Under the pieces are notes generated by a model, which saw only the letters and a program-made list of their open reading frames with translations, searched no databases and was not told where the DNA came from. From Hyphochytrium catenoides (taxonomy: Eukaryota; Sar; Hyphochytriomycetes; Hyphochytriales; Hyphochytriaceae), in NCBI GenBank assembly GCA_900088475.1, contig FLMG01003914.1:57025-121024 (forward strand): DNA of 64,000 nt, written 5' to 3'. Each line of letters begins with the position of its first letter. The stretch's first letter is position 1. This document shows positions 49,812-61,671 of the stretch, one piece after another. Position numbers and translations under genes: made by a program.

Positions 49812-52582
49812 CACGCTGGTATTTTGTGTACAATAGGGTTCACCCTGTAGAGCTCTGGCGTGACCTTACGGCTCCAGAGCTTCAGTATCTGAAATGTGAA
49901 GGCTCTTTGCCAGAGGAGCTGTAGAACCTCAGCTTGAGACTCCCACTGACTGCTTACCGCGGCCCAGTTGTTTTCAGAAGAGACGTATTCTTTTGGCGTA
50001 CCAATGCACCACTTCTTAGAAGCAGCGGCAACAGAGACGAAATTTTATGACCGCATAACTCCTTTGCGAAGAGTCCTACACTCTTGGCTCTCCTCTCTCT
50101 ACACCGCTCTGTTACTTGGCAATGTGAATATTTGATCACTTGATCTTCCTGGTTCCACGGTTGGCTAGTCTCTTGGCGCTATCGGTGCTCCATTTGCTTG
50201 CAGATTACTTTTGGAGGTCGCTTTGGCTGCGCCGTCAGCGCCCGATGACCAGCATCGGCCTGCAGGTATCGCCGCACCTCAGGGGTGAATGTCCCCACAA
50301 TGGTCACTAAACCTATCTTTTAGATGGGTACTGTCGTCGTCCTGCTAGGATTGTGGGAGTATGTGGCCGATGATGGACACACAAGAACAGAGATTTGGAC
50401 GTTTAGTTTGGGGAAAGAGAAAGGCAGAAGCAGGTCTCTGGAGCAGAGGGATACCACGAGACAGAGCACCGCTAGATGAGAGATTGATGAGAAAAAAGAC
50501 TGACATCTTGCAAGACAGGGTGATAAGAGGTGTGGATGCTGGAAATATAAGAAGGGCTTTGTCTGTTGCAGAATCAGGGAAGAAAAGGGAGAACACAGAG
50601 GCATTCGCCCAGACCAGGCACTTGACTTCATAGCTGAGGAAGAGCGAAGTATCTCAAGAAAGAGCGTCTGAAATGATAGATAAGTATAGGGTTAGGGGGT
50701 AGGAGATAGAGTCTGTGGGTGATAGATAAAGGGAGAAGCAGCCTGCAGTTGCAGTTCCACTACAGTTATTCTCCGATGGAGTATTGGACGTTGGGTGAGC
50801 GCAGCCAGGGGTATTATCTATAGACCGTTGAAACCCACAACATCAACGGCCAAATTGTATGGGGAGGGGAAAATTTTTTGAAGGCACGGCTGCCACAAGC
50901 AGCCAAAAGCGGGATGGGTGGGGTGTACTTGTTAGTAAAATGTATGTGGATCAAAAGCCGTGGAATAATCCATTAGTCTAGGATGACGAGTTATACCTGT
51001 CTGGGGCGGATGGGGGGACCGGGCTGGGTTTGGGTCTCGCACCTCACCTTCCTCTTGTCGCCGCCAACACACTCTCAGTCTCTTTCAAGGGACTTTAGCG
51101 AACAGGTCTGTGTAAAGGCTTGCAGGCTCTGGAAGAGTGTTCTGTACTTGAAGTTTGAGCCCTGGCAGGCAAAGACAGGTTTCGAAGGTGGAACAACTAC
51201 AGAAAGCTGACGGTCAAGCGGGGGTGAGAAGGCTGGCTTTCAAGATAAGAGCAAAAAGTCAAAGAACCTTCAAAGGGTACGAACATCTGTGCGCACTGGA
51301 CTTGTAGAACCACTTTCAACCTCTGGCCTACTCTTGCTGTCAAGGACCTGGGCAGCTTCTACCCATAGAACTCTTACGAGTAGGAACAGCGGAACAGCTA
51401 CGTCCAGAAAGTAATCGCAAGCACATCCCTTAGAAAGTACAAGTCCAGAACGTATAGAATTCTGCTTTCATCAGCACCACCTTCATAGGTCTGGGTATTT
51501 CTTGTAAGCGTGATTAGGGGAGTGAGAGCTGGAGTGAGCTGTACAACGTAAAACAGGTAAGACGCAGTAGTATCTGACCTGTTAAGGGCGCGTCTGGATT
51601 CCGGCAAGGGACTTTTCCCTATAGAAGCAATATTCCATTTTCAAACTTTATGGAATAATGGGCGAATATTCTATAATACCCCTTTATTGGGAATACCTTG
51701 GAAACTCTCATCGTGTTTGGATTCACAAGAGCTGTGAGAAGGAGGAGGAGCTCGATGTCGCTAACGGCAAGTGATCGGTTGAAAATTTCATCTCACTCTA
51801 GCTCATCGCTCGTCGCCGTGATGAGTGATGAGAACAAGCAATAAAATAGCTTTTCCTTCTCTCTTCGCCATCTCTTTTCGCCATCATCATCATTGCCAAA
51901 TCACGAGGAGAAAGAGGTGGTAGGACGAACGAGAAGAGGAGGAGCGGGATTGACCTCATGGGAAGTAGAGTCTGCCTTCTAGCCTTCTATTAATTTTAGG
52001 GAGAAACGAAGAAGTATCTGCCTGTTCGTAGAGCAGCACGCAGCGATCAGCAGCATGATGCCGTCATCGTTATCACGAGGAAGAGATGATGATAATGGTA
52101 TGGAGCAGGGCAAGAGGAAGAAGAGATTTGTTTGCAAGTCACTACTGATGATGAGAGAATAAGTTAGGTAAATAAGTAGTTACCCAGCCGGAACTTTAAG
52201 GCCACCAAATGCTAGCCGTTACCCAGCCGGACAAAGGACGAGCAGTTTTTACTTGTACCTGCACAGGTACTCGTACAACTACAGCGTACTCTTATCTGAA
52301 GATCTGAAGCCTGGGAATTGAGTGCCAACCAAAGATAACCATACGGTGATTATCTGTCAGAATCAGTTCAGGAAGGGTTTGACACTTCACAACAGAAATT
52401 ATCCGAAATCGGGGTCATACGATTCCTGATAATGATGACCTTGTTGACGGATCTCCAGCCATTCACCGCACCAATTCCTGACATAGAGACTCTCTGTGGT
52501 AACAGAGGCAGAGAGGCCACCATCAATGACTGAGAAAGCAGTTCTTTCAGAGATCAAACCCTACTCGCCCCCACCACCAAGA

Positions 52583-52621
<39 letters not shown>

Positions 52622-52837
52622 NNNNNNNNNNNNNNNNNNNNNNNNNNNNNNNNNNNNNNNNNNNNNNNNNNNNNNNNNNNNNNNNNNNNNNNNNNNNNNN
52701 NNNNNNNNNNNNNNNNTTATTTGGTGCCTCTGTCTCGCTTCATCCAGTTCCCAGATCTGGTTCTGATCTCCGGATCTGTAGACTTTCATTGAGAAACATA
52801 ACTCTGCTATTATTATTATCTTATCAATCTTCGCGCC
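49812..52837. other. Gene-poor stretch
   Basis: About 3 kb with only short frames on both strands. A 90-codon ATG frame at 50361-50633 is open opposite another open frame and has no family signal. From about 51600 to 52480 the sequence is AT-richer, and 52580-52621 is a CT microsatellite entering a gap. Confidence 0.5.
52582..52716. repeat. CT microsatellite and assembly gap
   Basis: A (CT)n tract at 52582-52621 runs directly into 95 N (52622-52716); the gap is probably an unresolved extension of the microsatellite. Confidence 0.9.
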
Positions 52838-53209
52838 TCAGTCCAACGCTTGCTCGACGATCTCTATCTGTGACTCTACGAGCTCCGTGATATTCTCTTC
52901 CGACTCCCCTGCAATCGTGGCCAAGCCGATAGACGACTGGTAAGCAATTCTGGGTGCCAAAGAACGGGGAAGCACGATGGGAACACACGGTTGACTTCGA
53001 AGAATCGTAGTGAAGATGACATTGGAGGTGTTGAGCTTTGAGTGACTAAACTTATGTTAGTGAGAGAGTTGAGAGTTTGGCGGAGAAAGAGACTCTCCAA
53101 GATCTGTTGGAAGGACAGGCTGATCTGGGTACTTTCTCCCTGTTCTTTGGGCATCATCTTCTGATCTGTCTCGCGCTTCGGCTTTCGCTCACCCTCTCCT
53201 GACGATCAT
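52838..53209 (-). CDS. Small hypothetical protein, 74 aa
   Basis: Two exons join in phase: 53209-53193 (ATG, MIVRRG) and 53045-52838 (stop TGA). The intron ends with a clear CTAAC branch-like element and TTTAG. The protein reads NTSNVIFTTILRSQPCVPIV, LPRSLAPRIAYQSSIGLATI and ESEENITELVESQIEIVEQA. The last part resembles a helical C-terminus of an enzyme, but no family is recognised. The gene is head-to-head with the gene starting at 53339 (129 bp between start codons). Confidence 0.5.
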
Positions 53210-53338
53210 GGGCAGACTTTTGGACTAGACGAAGTGCGAAGAAGCCAAGTGACAGGCAAGAGTGAGCACCACGCTTCTACGTCGCAGAACTTTGTGCACT
53301 TCTATAGTGGAGAGCGAGGACGCGATTGCTCGGTCACG

Positions 53339-55374
53339 ATGTTTTCAGGTAGGAAGGCCAGGAAGCAGACCATATGGAGAGAGGCAGAGAAAGAGATACA
53401 GGACAGGATGAACACTGGGCGCAAAGAGATATGGGGCAAGGAAGAGTTGTCTCCGCCCTGGAGACAAAGAAAGGCTATTGAGGGTCAGGAGGTGGGAATG
53501 TGATGAGTCCTTGCCAGGGCAAAGGCGCCCAGTAGTCGAACATCTATCCAACTGCACTTCTTATAGCTTTGAGGGAAGCTGAGGAGGAGGCAAAAGCGAA
53601 GGAGGCCGTTAAGGTTAGCAAGCCGCTCAAGTTCTTGCCGACCTTTTTTTTCTTCAGTGCCCTCCATTCACCATAGCTGCTCACTCTCTCTCTCTCTCTG
53701 GTTTCCCTTTCTGGCGTCTCTCTCTCTTGCTTGGTTGTCTTCTTCTCTCTCCCTCTGGCTCTTTCTTTTTTTTTTCTCTTCCTTTCCTCGTGCGGCCTCC
53801 TCTGTCTCCTCATGCCGCCTTCTCTGTCACTTCTCTCTAAATCTACTGTCATTGGGAGGAGGAGTATTTTGTGTTCTAGATATGTTCTAGGCATCGGAAG
53901 TCTCTATGTAGAGAACTTATATGTGCACGTCTGTCCGCTCCTCTCCTTTTCTGTCTCATAGGGCTCTCTCTCATTGCTCCTTTCACACTTACCTGATCAT
54001 TACTCCTTGGATTTGCCTCTACGAAATATGTCATATCTCTTAGGCGCTGTCGTTCAAGCTTTCTGCCAAGTCCAACATTAACTGGGGAGATGAAGATAGT
54101 GACGATGACTTCGACCCTCTCGACGCTGTGAGGGCCACAAAGGCAGCAGCAGTAGCAAAGGTATTAGGCATCTGAAATAAGCCTAGATTGAGAGGGGAGA
54201 GGGGGCCGTAGGGAAAGAAAGCTAAAGAGATAGAGGCAGCCCATAGTGGCAATCAGTGAAGAGCATCCTGAGTTGACTGATGTCGCTTAACGCTGGGACG
54301 TCTTCTCTCAGGCTAGAAAACAGTCAGTGGATAGTGAGAGCGAGGAAGAAGAAGAGGAGGAAGAGTCAGACAAGGACGAGACAACAGAAGAGGCGACTAC
54401 GAACAAGCAAGAGGGAGAGTCAGCAACACAGTCTGCGGCTGACAAAGGTAAATCCTCTTCCTAGGCAAAGTAGAGAGCGTCATTGTCATTCTCTTCCTAC
54501 CCGTCTATCAATCGCTTGCTATGTCACCTCCGTTGCCTTCAAAGCGTGTATGTCAATTCCTCTCTAGTTATCCTTCTCTCCGCCTCTCTCGGACACAACG
54601 GGCATGGTCCCTCTATGATGATGCTTTGGCACTTCTGGGCTTTGCTTGGACTTCGCGGTTCTGGGAGTTTTGTTGGCTAATGGCGCCTGTTATCCTTGCT
54701 TATTATTGGCTAAAGCCGCAAAGGTTGTGAAGCCTCCACAGCGGCAATTGTCAAAGAAAGAAAGGAAGAAGAAGGAAATGGAAGAGCTAGAGAAGATTTT
54801 GGCAGAGATGGGAGTTGAACAGGCGGACCAAGAAAAGGATGGCAAGCCTGCAGAAGAGACGAAGGCAGAGAGAGACGAAGGAGAAGAAGCAGCCGAGGAC
54901 GATGGAGAGACTGGAGAAGCGGGGGATAAGAAGAAGCGGAAGAAGAAGAAGAAGGAGAAGGAAAAGGCAAAAGAAGGTGAGTTATACTCAGAATTCTCCT
55001 TGGAGAGGAGGGCAGACCCTGATAGAAAGACTGTTGAAGGGAGCATGGAACGAACCATTCGACTCTTGGTCTCACAGAGACGAGGGGAGAAAAGACGGAA
55101 GAGAGAGAGAGGCAACGACTCTTGTTCTTTTTGCTAACACCGTCTCTTTCCTCCTTCTCTTTCCCGCGTGATGACTCCTATAGCCACTCCTGCACCGGCC
55201 AGTACAGAGCCACCAGTAGCAGCTCCCTCAGATATCAAGGAAGTTCTGAAGGCGAAGGGAAAGAAGAAGCCTCAGAAGAGTGAGGCAATCCTCCTTGCTG
55301 AAAAAGAAGCCAAGAGCAAACCAAAGCAGAAGAAGAAGGACAAGAGCCATTATAACCAGATGCCTACGAGATAG
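53339..55374 (+). CDS. Highly charged Lys/Glu-rich protein, 253 aa, unknown
   Basis: Six exons join in phase: 53339-53348 (10 nt), 53567-53613, 54044-54160, 54312-54447, 54716-54976, 55184-55374. Motifs: AKSNINWGDEDSDDDFDPLD near the N-terminus; an acidic Ser/Glu run; QLSKKERKKKEMEELEKILA; a Lys run; and the C-terminal KKKDKSHYNQMPTR. The NWGDEDSDDDFDP piece recalls the eIF3j N-terminal acidic motif, but the rest does not follow eIF3j, so this is not claimed. Low-complexity composition suggests a ribosome- or RNA-associated disordered protein (inference). Confidence 0.6.
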
Positions 55375-56719
55375 TGTGCTTCTTTCCTCCTCTCTTTTCT
55401 CTTCCTATTCTCCCGGTAGCAACTAGCTCTCGTACTAATAGAAGACCATACGATTGGGAAGCTTTGTGGCCGTTGTCTGTACGTCACTGATGACACGTGA
55501 TTAGGGTTCAAGAAGCTGAAGGCACTGCCTTGGTGGGCATTGCACTTATTAGTCAGTCTGAGCCTTCCTTGGAGGCTCGGTTGTCAATTCGCCTCTGCTT
55601 CTAATATTCGCATGCTACACGGGGCCATAGAGACGACAGCCAACTAAGTGTTTTCCCTTGCCAGCTTGCTTACTAGTCTTAGAAGGAAGGCTTGGGGAGA
55701 GGAGAAGGATTGCAGGGGGCTCTGTCTCTGCCACAAACGATCGACGGCCAAGAACAGGAAACTCTCTGCTGTCGGATTCTCACTTTGTCTCTCTCTGTTG
55801 TTTGTGAGTTCCTTGGGCTATCTTTGCACTCTCTCTGTGCAATTGTGTCACTGTGGTAAGGCTGCTTAGACTGTTCTGCCAAATATGTGGCGACACGCAG
55901 CACCGCATACGCTAGATGGACGGCTAAAGATAGATATACATGCAGAGATGCAGACCAGTACTGAGAGGACTTATTCTGCCTTCAGAGAAAGAAGCGTAGA
56001 ACTAGAGATCTTTCTAGCGGTCATCACCTGTTGGGTTCTATGATATAGATGGGAAGCTATGACTGGAGATTTGCTACTGCTCTAACCTCCTCTGCTTTTT
56101 GGACTGCCCGAACCGTCTGTCGGGCGCGTGAGGAGGGACGAACCGTGTTCCCTTTAACTCCTCCTAGGGTTTCTCTCTGATTATCTCTCTCTTTCCCTCC
56201 TTGATCCGATGTGTCAGGGATATGCTTGAAAGCCTCTGCGTAGTACGAGCGGTCTAGCCCGTCTCTCGCTCCATGAGAGGGAAGATCTGCTCTTCCTATT
56301 CCTAAGACTGACGACGCTCTTTCTCGAACCAGGCCCTCTGAAAAGGGATAAGCAAGTTCTTGTTAGAAGAAACGTTGAAAGAAGGATAGCGGATACTTCC
56401 AAAGATAGGACAACATAGTTTGTTGACCGAACTCAGGGATGGAGAGAGAGACCGAAAGAGTGAGAGAGAGAGCGCGAGAGAAAGAGAGAGAAAGAGACAG
56501 AGACAGAGAGAAATAGAAAGCGAGAAAAACGAAGAAGCGAGAGCTCCGAAGAGAACAGTCCAGAGAGAGGTTATCGCCACATGTAACAAGGAAGGTGTGA
56601 CAGACCTGATACTTGGAGCTGTTGCCGTCTCTCTATTGCAGGCCCTGTGGCTGCTGGTCTATGATGTAGGTAATAGTTAAAGGAACAGCGCCAGCACAAA
56701 ATGGTCAGTGATAATGCTC
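55375..56719. other. Spacer between convergent genes
   Basis: No supported exon. A GA-rich tract lies at about 56430-56540. Confidence 0.5.
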
Positions 56720-58183
56720 TCAAGTGGACGGAAGAGGTCTCAGGCAGAAAGAGAGACACTGCTGATAACCAAAAGCCAGAGCAGGATCGTAGAAAGTAAT
56801 AGAGAGAAGGTCATCTGTCGCGCTCAAAGTCTTTCGGAGCTTCATCAGCAGAGTGGTTTCATAGGTTAGGATTAACAGTGAGAAGGTAAGCAGGCTGGGC
56901 CGCAGACGCTGCAGGGCGAGCCTGTAAGTCAAGAGTCACCAGCCACGCGTGCAGATGACGACAGCGCTGCGAAGGACTGAAGGTCGCGCAGATTCGATGA
57001 GAAACGTACAGGAAGAATCTGTTGGCGGACTCTCTGAGTGCCACTGCTCCTTCCGCCTCAAGGCGCTTAGTGACTTCCTCCAGCAGGTACTTCCGACCCT
57101 TCTCTGGTTTGCGCTCCAGGGAGGCAGCGTCAGGGTACTCGGCACAGGAAATAATATTGAATCCGTGAGGCTGAGACATGAAGAGATGATAGACAGAGGA
57201 ACTGCATAAGAGGTTGCCATGTGTCCAAAGCTCCAGAAGAAGAGAGTAGAGGAATTGGAAAGGAGAGAAGAGAGAAGGAAGAGAGTTAGGAGTTTCCATT
57301 GTTTTACCTTGTCAGCTTGATTAAGCTTTCTTCTTCTCTCAATGACGGCAGAATCCGGCTCTGTCGGACCTCGATCTTCTTCAAACCGCACCGAATCCTC
57401 TGACGCCGTAGCCGGCCGACGGCGGTTAAATCCTAAAGAAAGGATAGCGGGATGAAAGGACGGAAAGGTTATAACTTGAGAGAAAGAGAGAGAGAGAGAC
57501 AACGGAAGCCTAGAGAGAACAGCACTGACGTCTATGGCAAATCGAACCCAGGCCACCCTTGAATTTCAATGAAGAAGGAGAAAGAATGCGAGAGAGAGAT
57601 ATTTGACGTTCAACAGGTAGAAGAGATAGCTCTCATCGACTTTTGGGATAATCTACCCTTTAGCTCTGGTGCAATCCATCTCTGTCTCTCTTTCTCCCTG
57701 TCTCTCCCTCTATTTTCTGTTCTGTCTCGCTCCCTGTAAGCTTCTCTCGTCGCTTTCTGTCTCTTTCTCTCTCTCTGTCTCTCTCTCTCTCTGTCTCTCT
57801 CTCTCTGTCTCTCTCTCTCCCTCACACACACAAACGCAAACACATAGAGCGTCTCTTCCTCTTTCTCCCTTCTTCTCCTCCACTACTAATGTCAACACTA
57901 TATTCCTCTTATTCTCAGACTCGGGTCCATTGTCCTTACCTCTGCCAAACTTGCTGCTGACGCGGGATCCCGGTCTATGATCGTCAAGCGTCGTGTCTGG
58001 CGCTCTTAAAAAGTGCCAGCGCTCCATCTCGGTTTCTACTCTCACTTTCCCTCTGACATTCCTGCTCTCTACGCGTCTCTCTAGCTTGGAGAGCTCCAGA
58101 GGCGAGAGATGCCGAGGAGGAGCCTCACCCGTGAAGTCCACCACGGAGGCCGTCTTCTTGTCAGCGAATAACTTCTTCGTCAT
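56720..58183 (-). CDS. Unrecognised protein, 243 aa
   Basis: Four exons join in phase: 58183-57940 (MTKKLFADKKTASVVDFTGE), 57432-57308 (ATASEDSVRFEEDRGPTEPD), 57170-57010 (PHGFNIISCAEYPDAASLER, KYLLEEVTKRLEAEGAVALR) and 56921-56720 (ending PSLLTFSLLILTYETTLLMK ... stop TAG). All splice sites are GT-AG with pyrimidine tracts. The first three exons are charged and soluble; the last has one hydrophobic segment that could be a membrane anchor or a mis-called intron tail. A further upstream exon is possible because an acceptor CAG lies shortly before the ATG. No family recognised. Confidence 0.5.
57735..57840. repeat. CT microsatellite inside an intron
   Basis: Pyrimidine simple repeat (CTCTCTGTCT units) in the first intron of the 56720-58183 gene; the long minus-strand open frames across it are artefacts. 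Confidence 0.8.
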
Positions 58184-58739
58184 AATGAGGACGCAGTGGG
58201 TCTGAAGACGGGAAGAGGACGACAAAAGAGACAGCCAGTTCGGGACTAATAGATTTGAGAAGAGAGAAGAGAAGACGAGCTTGGTAGACCTACTAGAAGG
58301 AGCAATCGAAGGGCATGGCCATGAGTCGGCGCTGTTCACTATGATAATATAGCGATAAGGTGATGCCGACTTGGCCCTCTACGGCATCAGACTCCTTCTA
58401 AAGGTTCGGCGGCACGGTGCGCGATCGATCGATCGAGAGAGCGAGGAAAGAGAGTCAATAGAGGACAATCAGTGGCAAGAGGGAGGCGGAAAAAAAGCAA
58501 CCTCCCGCAACGTAGAGAGTTTGGCAAGCTGTTGGTGGCTGAGATTGACGCGCTTTGGAGACTCATCGCCAGGCGTGACCATCTTGCACTGCTGTCAAGG
58601 CGAGCAGCAAGTGAACATGCAACCATTCTTCAGGGTATGAGAGAGAGAAAGAGAGCGATAGAAGAGATTGGTAGAGCGACCCATAATAGGGAGAGCAAGA
58701 GAGTGTGAGATAAGCACAAACAGTCAATCAACTGGAGGG

Positions 58740-58844
58740 AAGGAACGGTGAAAGAGGGAGAGAGAGAGAGTAACGAGAGAGAGAGAGAGAGAAAACAAGA
58801 GGAGAGAGAGAGAAGCAAGAGGAGAGAGAGAGACAGAGAGAGTG

Positions 58845-58892
<48 letters not shown>
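58740..58892. repeat. GA microsatellite
   Basis: Long purine simple repeat with an uninterrupted (GA)n run ending near 58890. Confidence 0.95.
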
Positions 58893-58895
<3 letters not shown>

Positions 58896-58964
58896 AGGCC
58901 TGTGATTACGCTGGCTGAAGAGACAGAAGAGAGAGGATGATGGGAAGAGAGGAGAAAACCCAGA

Positions 58965-60331
58965 TCAGAATCTTTGGGAGGTTACATCATTCCACTGCAG
59001 CACGGTCATTGGGTTGGATTCAGCATCCAAAGCTTGTATTACATTGAATGGATGTCTGGATTCATAATAGCATGGCCTAAACTGACCCGTAACGGCTAGT
59101 TGGAGCGCCCTGTGAATACTGTCAGAGGATGATGGATCGCCTCCAAGACAATGCCGCTCGTTAAGCATGAAGGCTTTGCAAGAGATCAGTGTCACTGAGG
59201 AGAAAAGAGGGCTCTCGACGCGAAGGAAGCAGGGCATATGGTCGACAGTGCTGCTGGAACGGTCTCTAACTTCTTTCCATGACGATAGCAACTGCTTTCC
59301 CTAGTGCTCAGGATCTCTAGTTTAACTACCTCTTCCAGTGTTGCTCTCCCCACCGGATGGAGAGCGGTGGTGGCGCCCAGTTATTGAGTGCAAGCATTTT
59401 GCTCCTGTCATTTACAAGCGCATAGCATAATAGAGACTGGGCTACTAATCGTGACTGGTAATCTTGACCCAGTCAGCACTTTGAACTGGAGCCAGAAGGC
59501 GCAGTTGACTAGGCATCATCATCAGGCTCTCCCATAGAAAGAGAACTAGAAGAGAGATCGATAAAGCTCCTGATGAGCACTTTTTGGGGAGCGTGGAAAG
59601 GAGTCAAATGGTCACTTTCCTTTATTATTTGTCCTTTCAGCACTCAAGTCGACCCACTCGCCGCAGACTCTGCTATTCTCATCCTTCTACCTGAAGGACG
59701 CTCATCGCATAACCCTCTAAATAGGGCTCCTCAAGGTCACCATGCAATCCGTGCGGTGCCGTTCTTTTCCAACCTGTCGCCATATCGCTGTCGCTAGGGC
59801 TCAGCATGCTACAGCGAGGAAAGCCTTTCCTAACGTCCCCAAACGAGCATAGCATTGTCTTCTTTGGCAATGTGAGGTTCAGACACCCATGGCAGAACCT
59901 CCTTCTGGTCTAGGCAGCTGACCAGAAACGCTCTTGAGAGGTAATTCCGCAACAAGTCTATGGCCAATATCAGAATAGAGTTATTTATAGAGATACGGAC
60001 AGACAACCAAGAGGAGAAGAGAGGCACATCGACCCAAACAGAGCGTCGCCTGGGCCCGGCGTCAATCAGTTGACGACAATGACACAGTGTAAGGAAAGGA
60101 AGAGATAGAAGAAGCGAATGTAAGAATAGCCAGAGTTCCTCCATTCGGGCTCATATACAAGAGACACCTGCGGAGAGTGAGGAATGAAAGTTGAGGTAAA
60201 GAGATAGCCAAGCGGCACTGGCGCCACTGCAGAGAAGCATTTTGGAGGAGAAGAAGAAAATTGCTCTCACGAAACGCTCTCGTTAACCAAGGGTTCTTCA
60301 GGGCCTGCTGGCCGTCGTTGTACGATGTCAA
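58965..60331 (-). CDS. Possible multi-exon gene, exons unresolved
   Basis: Several minus-strand stretches look coding. At 60331-60259 the reading is uncertain between two frames. An exon after 60171 may read LLYMSPNGGTLAILTF, recalling a beta-propeller strand. A segment near 59940-59836 reads VSCLDQKEVLPWVSEPHIAK. 59870-59694 reads DLEEPYLEGYAMSVLQ before a GTAGA donor. 59291-58965 ends FNVIQALDAESNPMTVLQWN before a stop. I could not fix phases throughout or find the start, and this may be two genes. A plus-strand frame at 58472-58642 (VAEIDALWRLIARRDHLALL) upstream of this region is also open. Confidence 0.3.
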
Positions 60332-60797
60332 GAACTGTGTTCGGCTATAGCCAAGTGCTTATTACTCATCATCCGTCGGAGTAAATCATCCCTTAAGACA
60401 AAGAAACAGTCAAACGGCATTGGCTAGTTAGCGCGCGTACGTGCCTAGTAGCATAGATGATAAAATAGGATTATCGGTGCTTCAAGATCATAATAACGTT
60501 CTAACCAAGCCCTTATGTTACAGTCGTCACTACCATCGGCGTGTCTTGGAAGAATACATTACCGAGCTATTCACATTTTTCTTAGCTTTCCAGACGAGGC
60601 CAAGCAGTCTCAAGACTGGACGGATCATGTGAATAGTGGTCACGCGCTGGCGCGACTCAAACACTGTTTGATCTTCGGTTGAGTGGTTACGGCGGTCAAT
60701 GAAGGAGAATAGCTCGTGCTTCAATAAAGAAAGATCACCAAGTATAGGAGGGTCGAGCACCGAGTATAGAAAGAAAAAGAAGGAGACAACAAGCAGA

Positions 60798-61671
60798 CTA
60801 GGTTCCGACTCCTGCCTCCAACAACAATACCGCTTTGAAGTCACATTTTGTATGATCTACTGAATGAAGCGTCCAGCCTATGTTGGACATTACTGCTTGT
60901 TCCTCACCTATAAAGTGGTGATGAGGTGTTGCTAGGGCTTCTTCTGTGGACAGAAGGAGAAGACAAGCGACAAAGAGGAGAGAGATTGACACTGCCTTCA
61001 AGCAAAGATGGAACAAACAGCGGCGTAGAAGGAGAGCAAAGCGGGCCGCCGTAGCAAGATGCTTACAACCATTGTCTGTTGCAAGATTGAAATCTGAAGG
61101 GACGGGTCTTGCTACGGTATCTCTTCATGTACCATAAAAATGAGAACCTGCGTGAATGTTGAACAAGACGTCTTTTCTCCTTCTCTGGACACACCTCTAC
61201 CTACCTTTGTAGATCGTGAGCAAGGAGGAGGAAGTCTCCTTATTAACTGGTCCGTCTCTCGTCCACCTAAATACTTCCCGCAGCGTGTTTCTTACTTCAC
61301 CACCTACAGACAGCTCTTGTGGCCAGTTGGCTCCGCCTCCTTCTGCCAACATGAAGCCTCCACTGATGGTCACCTTGTCTTCACAGTGTCTATCTACTTC
61401 ATGGCAGATCAAGGTCCACTCGAACGGCCTTGTCCATGTACGGACCTGCACTTACTTCGGCCTTTTATTAGTTCACTCTATAGAGTCCTCCTTCAGCCCT
61501 CATGACCCGCCTGTCAAGCTTCACGTCTCCTAGGAAGCTGCGGACCTACTGAACTCCTTGGCCATGATGATGATGATGTCCGTCAACCCCGCATCTTTCT
61601 TCTACTAGAGGAGGTGGCACGATTATGAGGAGAGAGACCAGTAATAAAAAGACTGCAACAGAGACTCTCAT
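60798..61671 (-). CDS. Small secreted His-rich protein, 150 aa
   Basis: Three exons join in phase: 61671-61550, 61389-61205, 60943-60798 (stop TAG). The start MRVSVAVFLLLVSLLIIVPP is a clear signal peptide or anchor. A His cluster (GHHHHHG) follows, then HCEDKVTISGGFMLAEGGGA, FRWTRDGPVNKETSSSLLTI, a second cluster (TPHHHFIG) and the C-terminal CDFKAVLLLEAGVGT. Cys residues number three after the leader. Short alternating hydrophobic stretches suggest a beta-sandwich. Metal binding through His clusters is inference; no family is recognised. Confidence 0.5.

Noticed and set aside
50361-50633. 90-codon ATG open frame (and an open frame opposite)
   Set aside because: Both strands are open with no family signal, no splice context and ordinary spacer composition.
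53339-54160. Calling the charged gene eIF3 subunit j
   Set aside because: Only an NWGDEDSDDDFDP-like acidic patch is similar; the rest of the 253 residues does not follow the eIF3j layout.
57710-58339. 209-codon minus-strand open frame
   Set aside because: Its downstream half is CT/GA simple repeat and reads through a clear GT donor at 57939; only its first part (58183-57940) is kept as exon 1 of the 56720-58183 gene.
60798-61016. Signal-peptide-like start at 61016 (AVSISLLFVACLLLLS)
   Set aside because: It begins with TTG and is the pyrimidine tract of an intron; the real leader is the exon starting at 61671.
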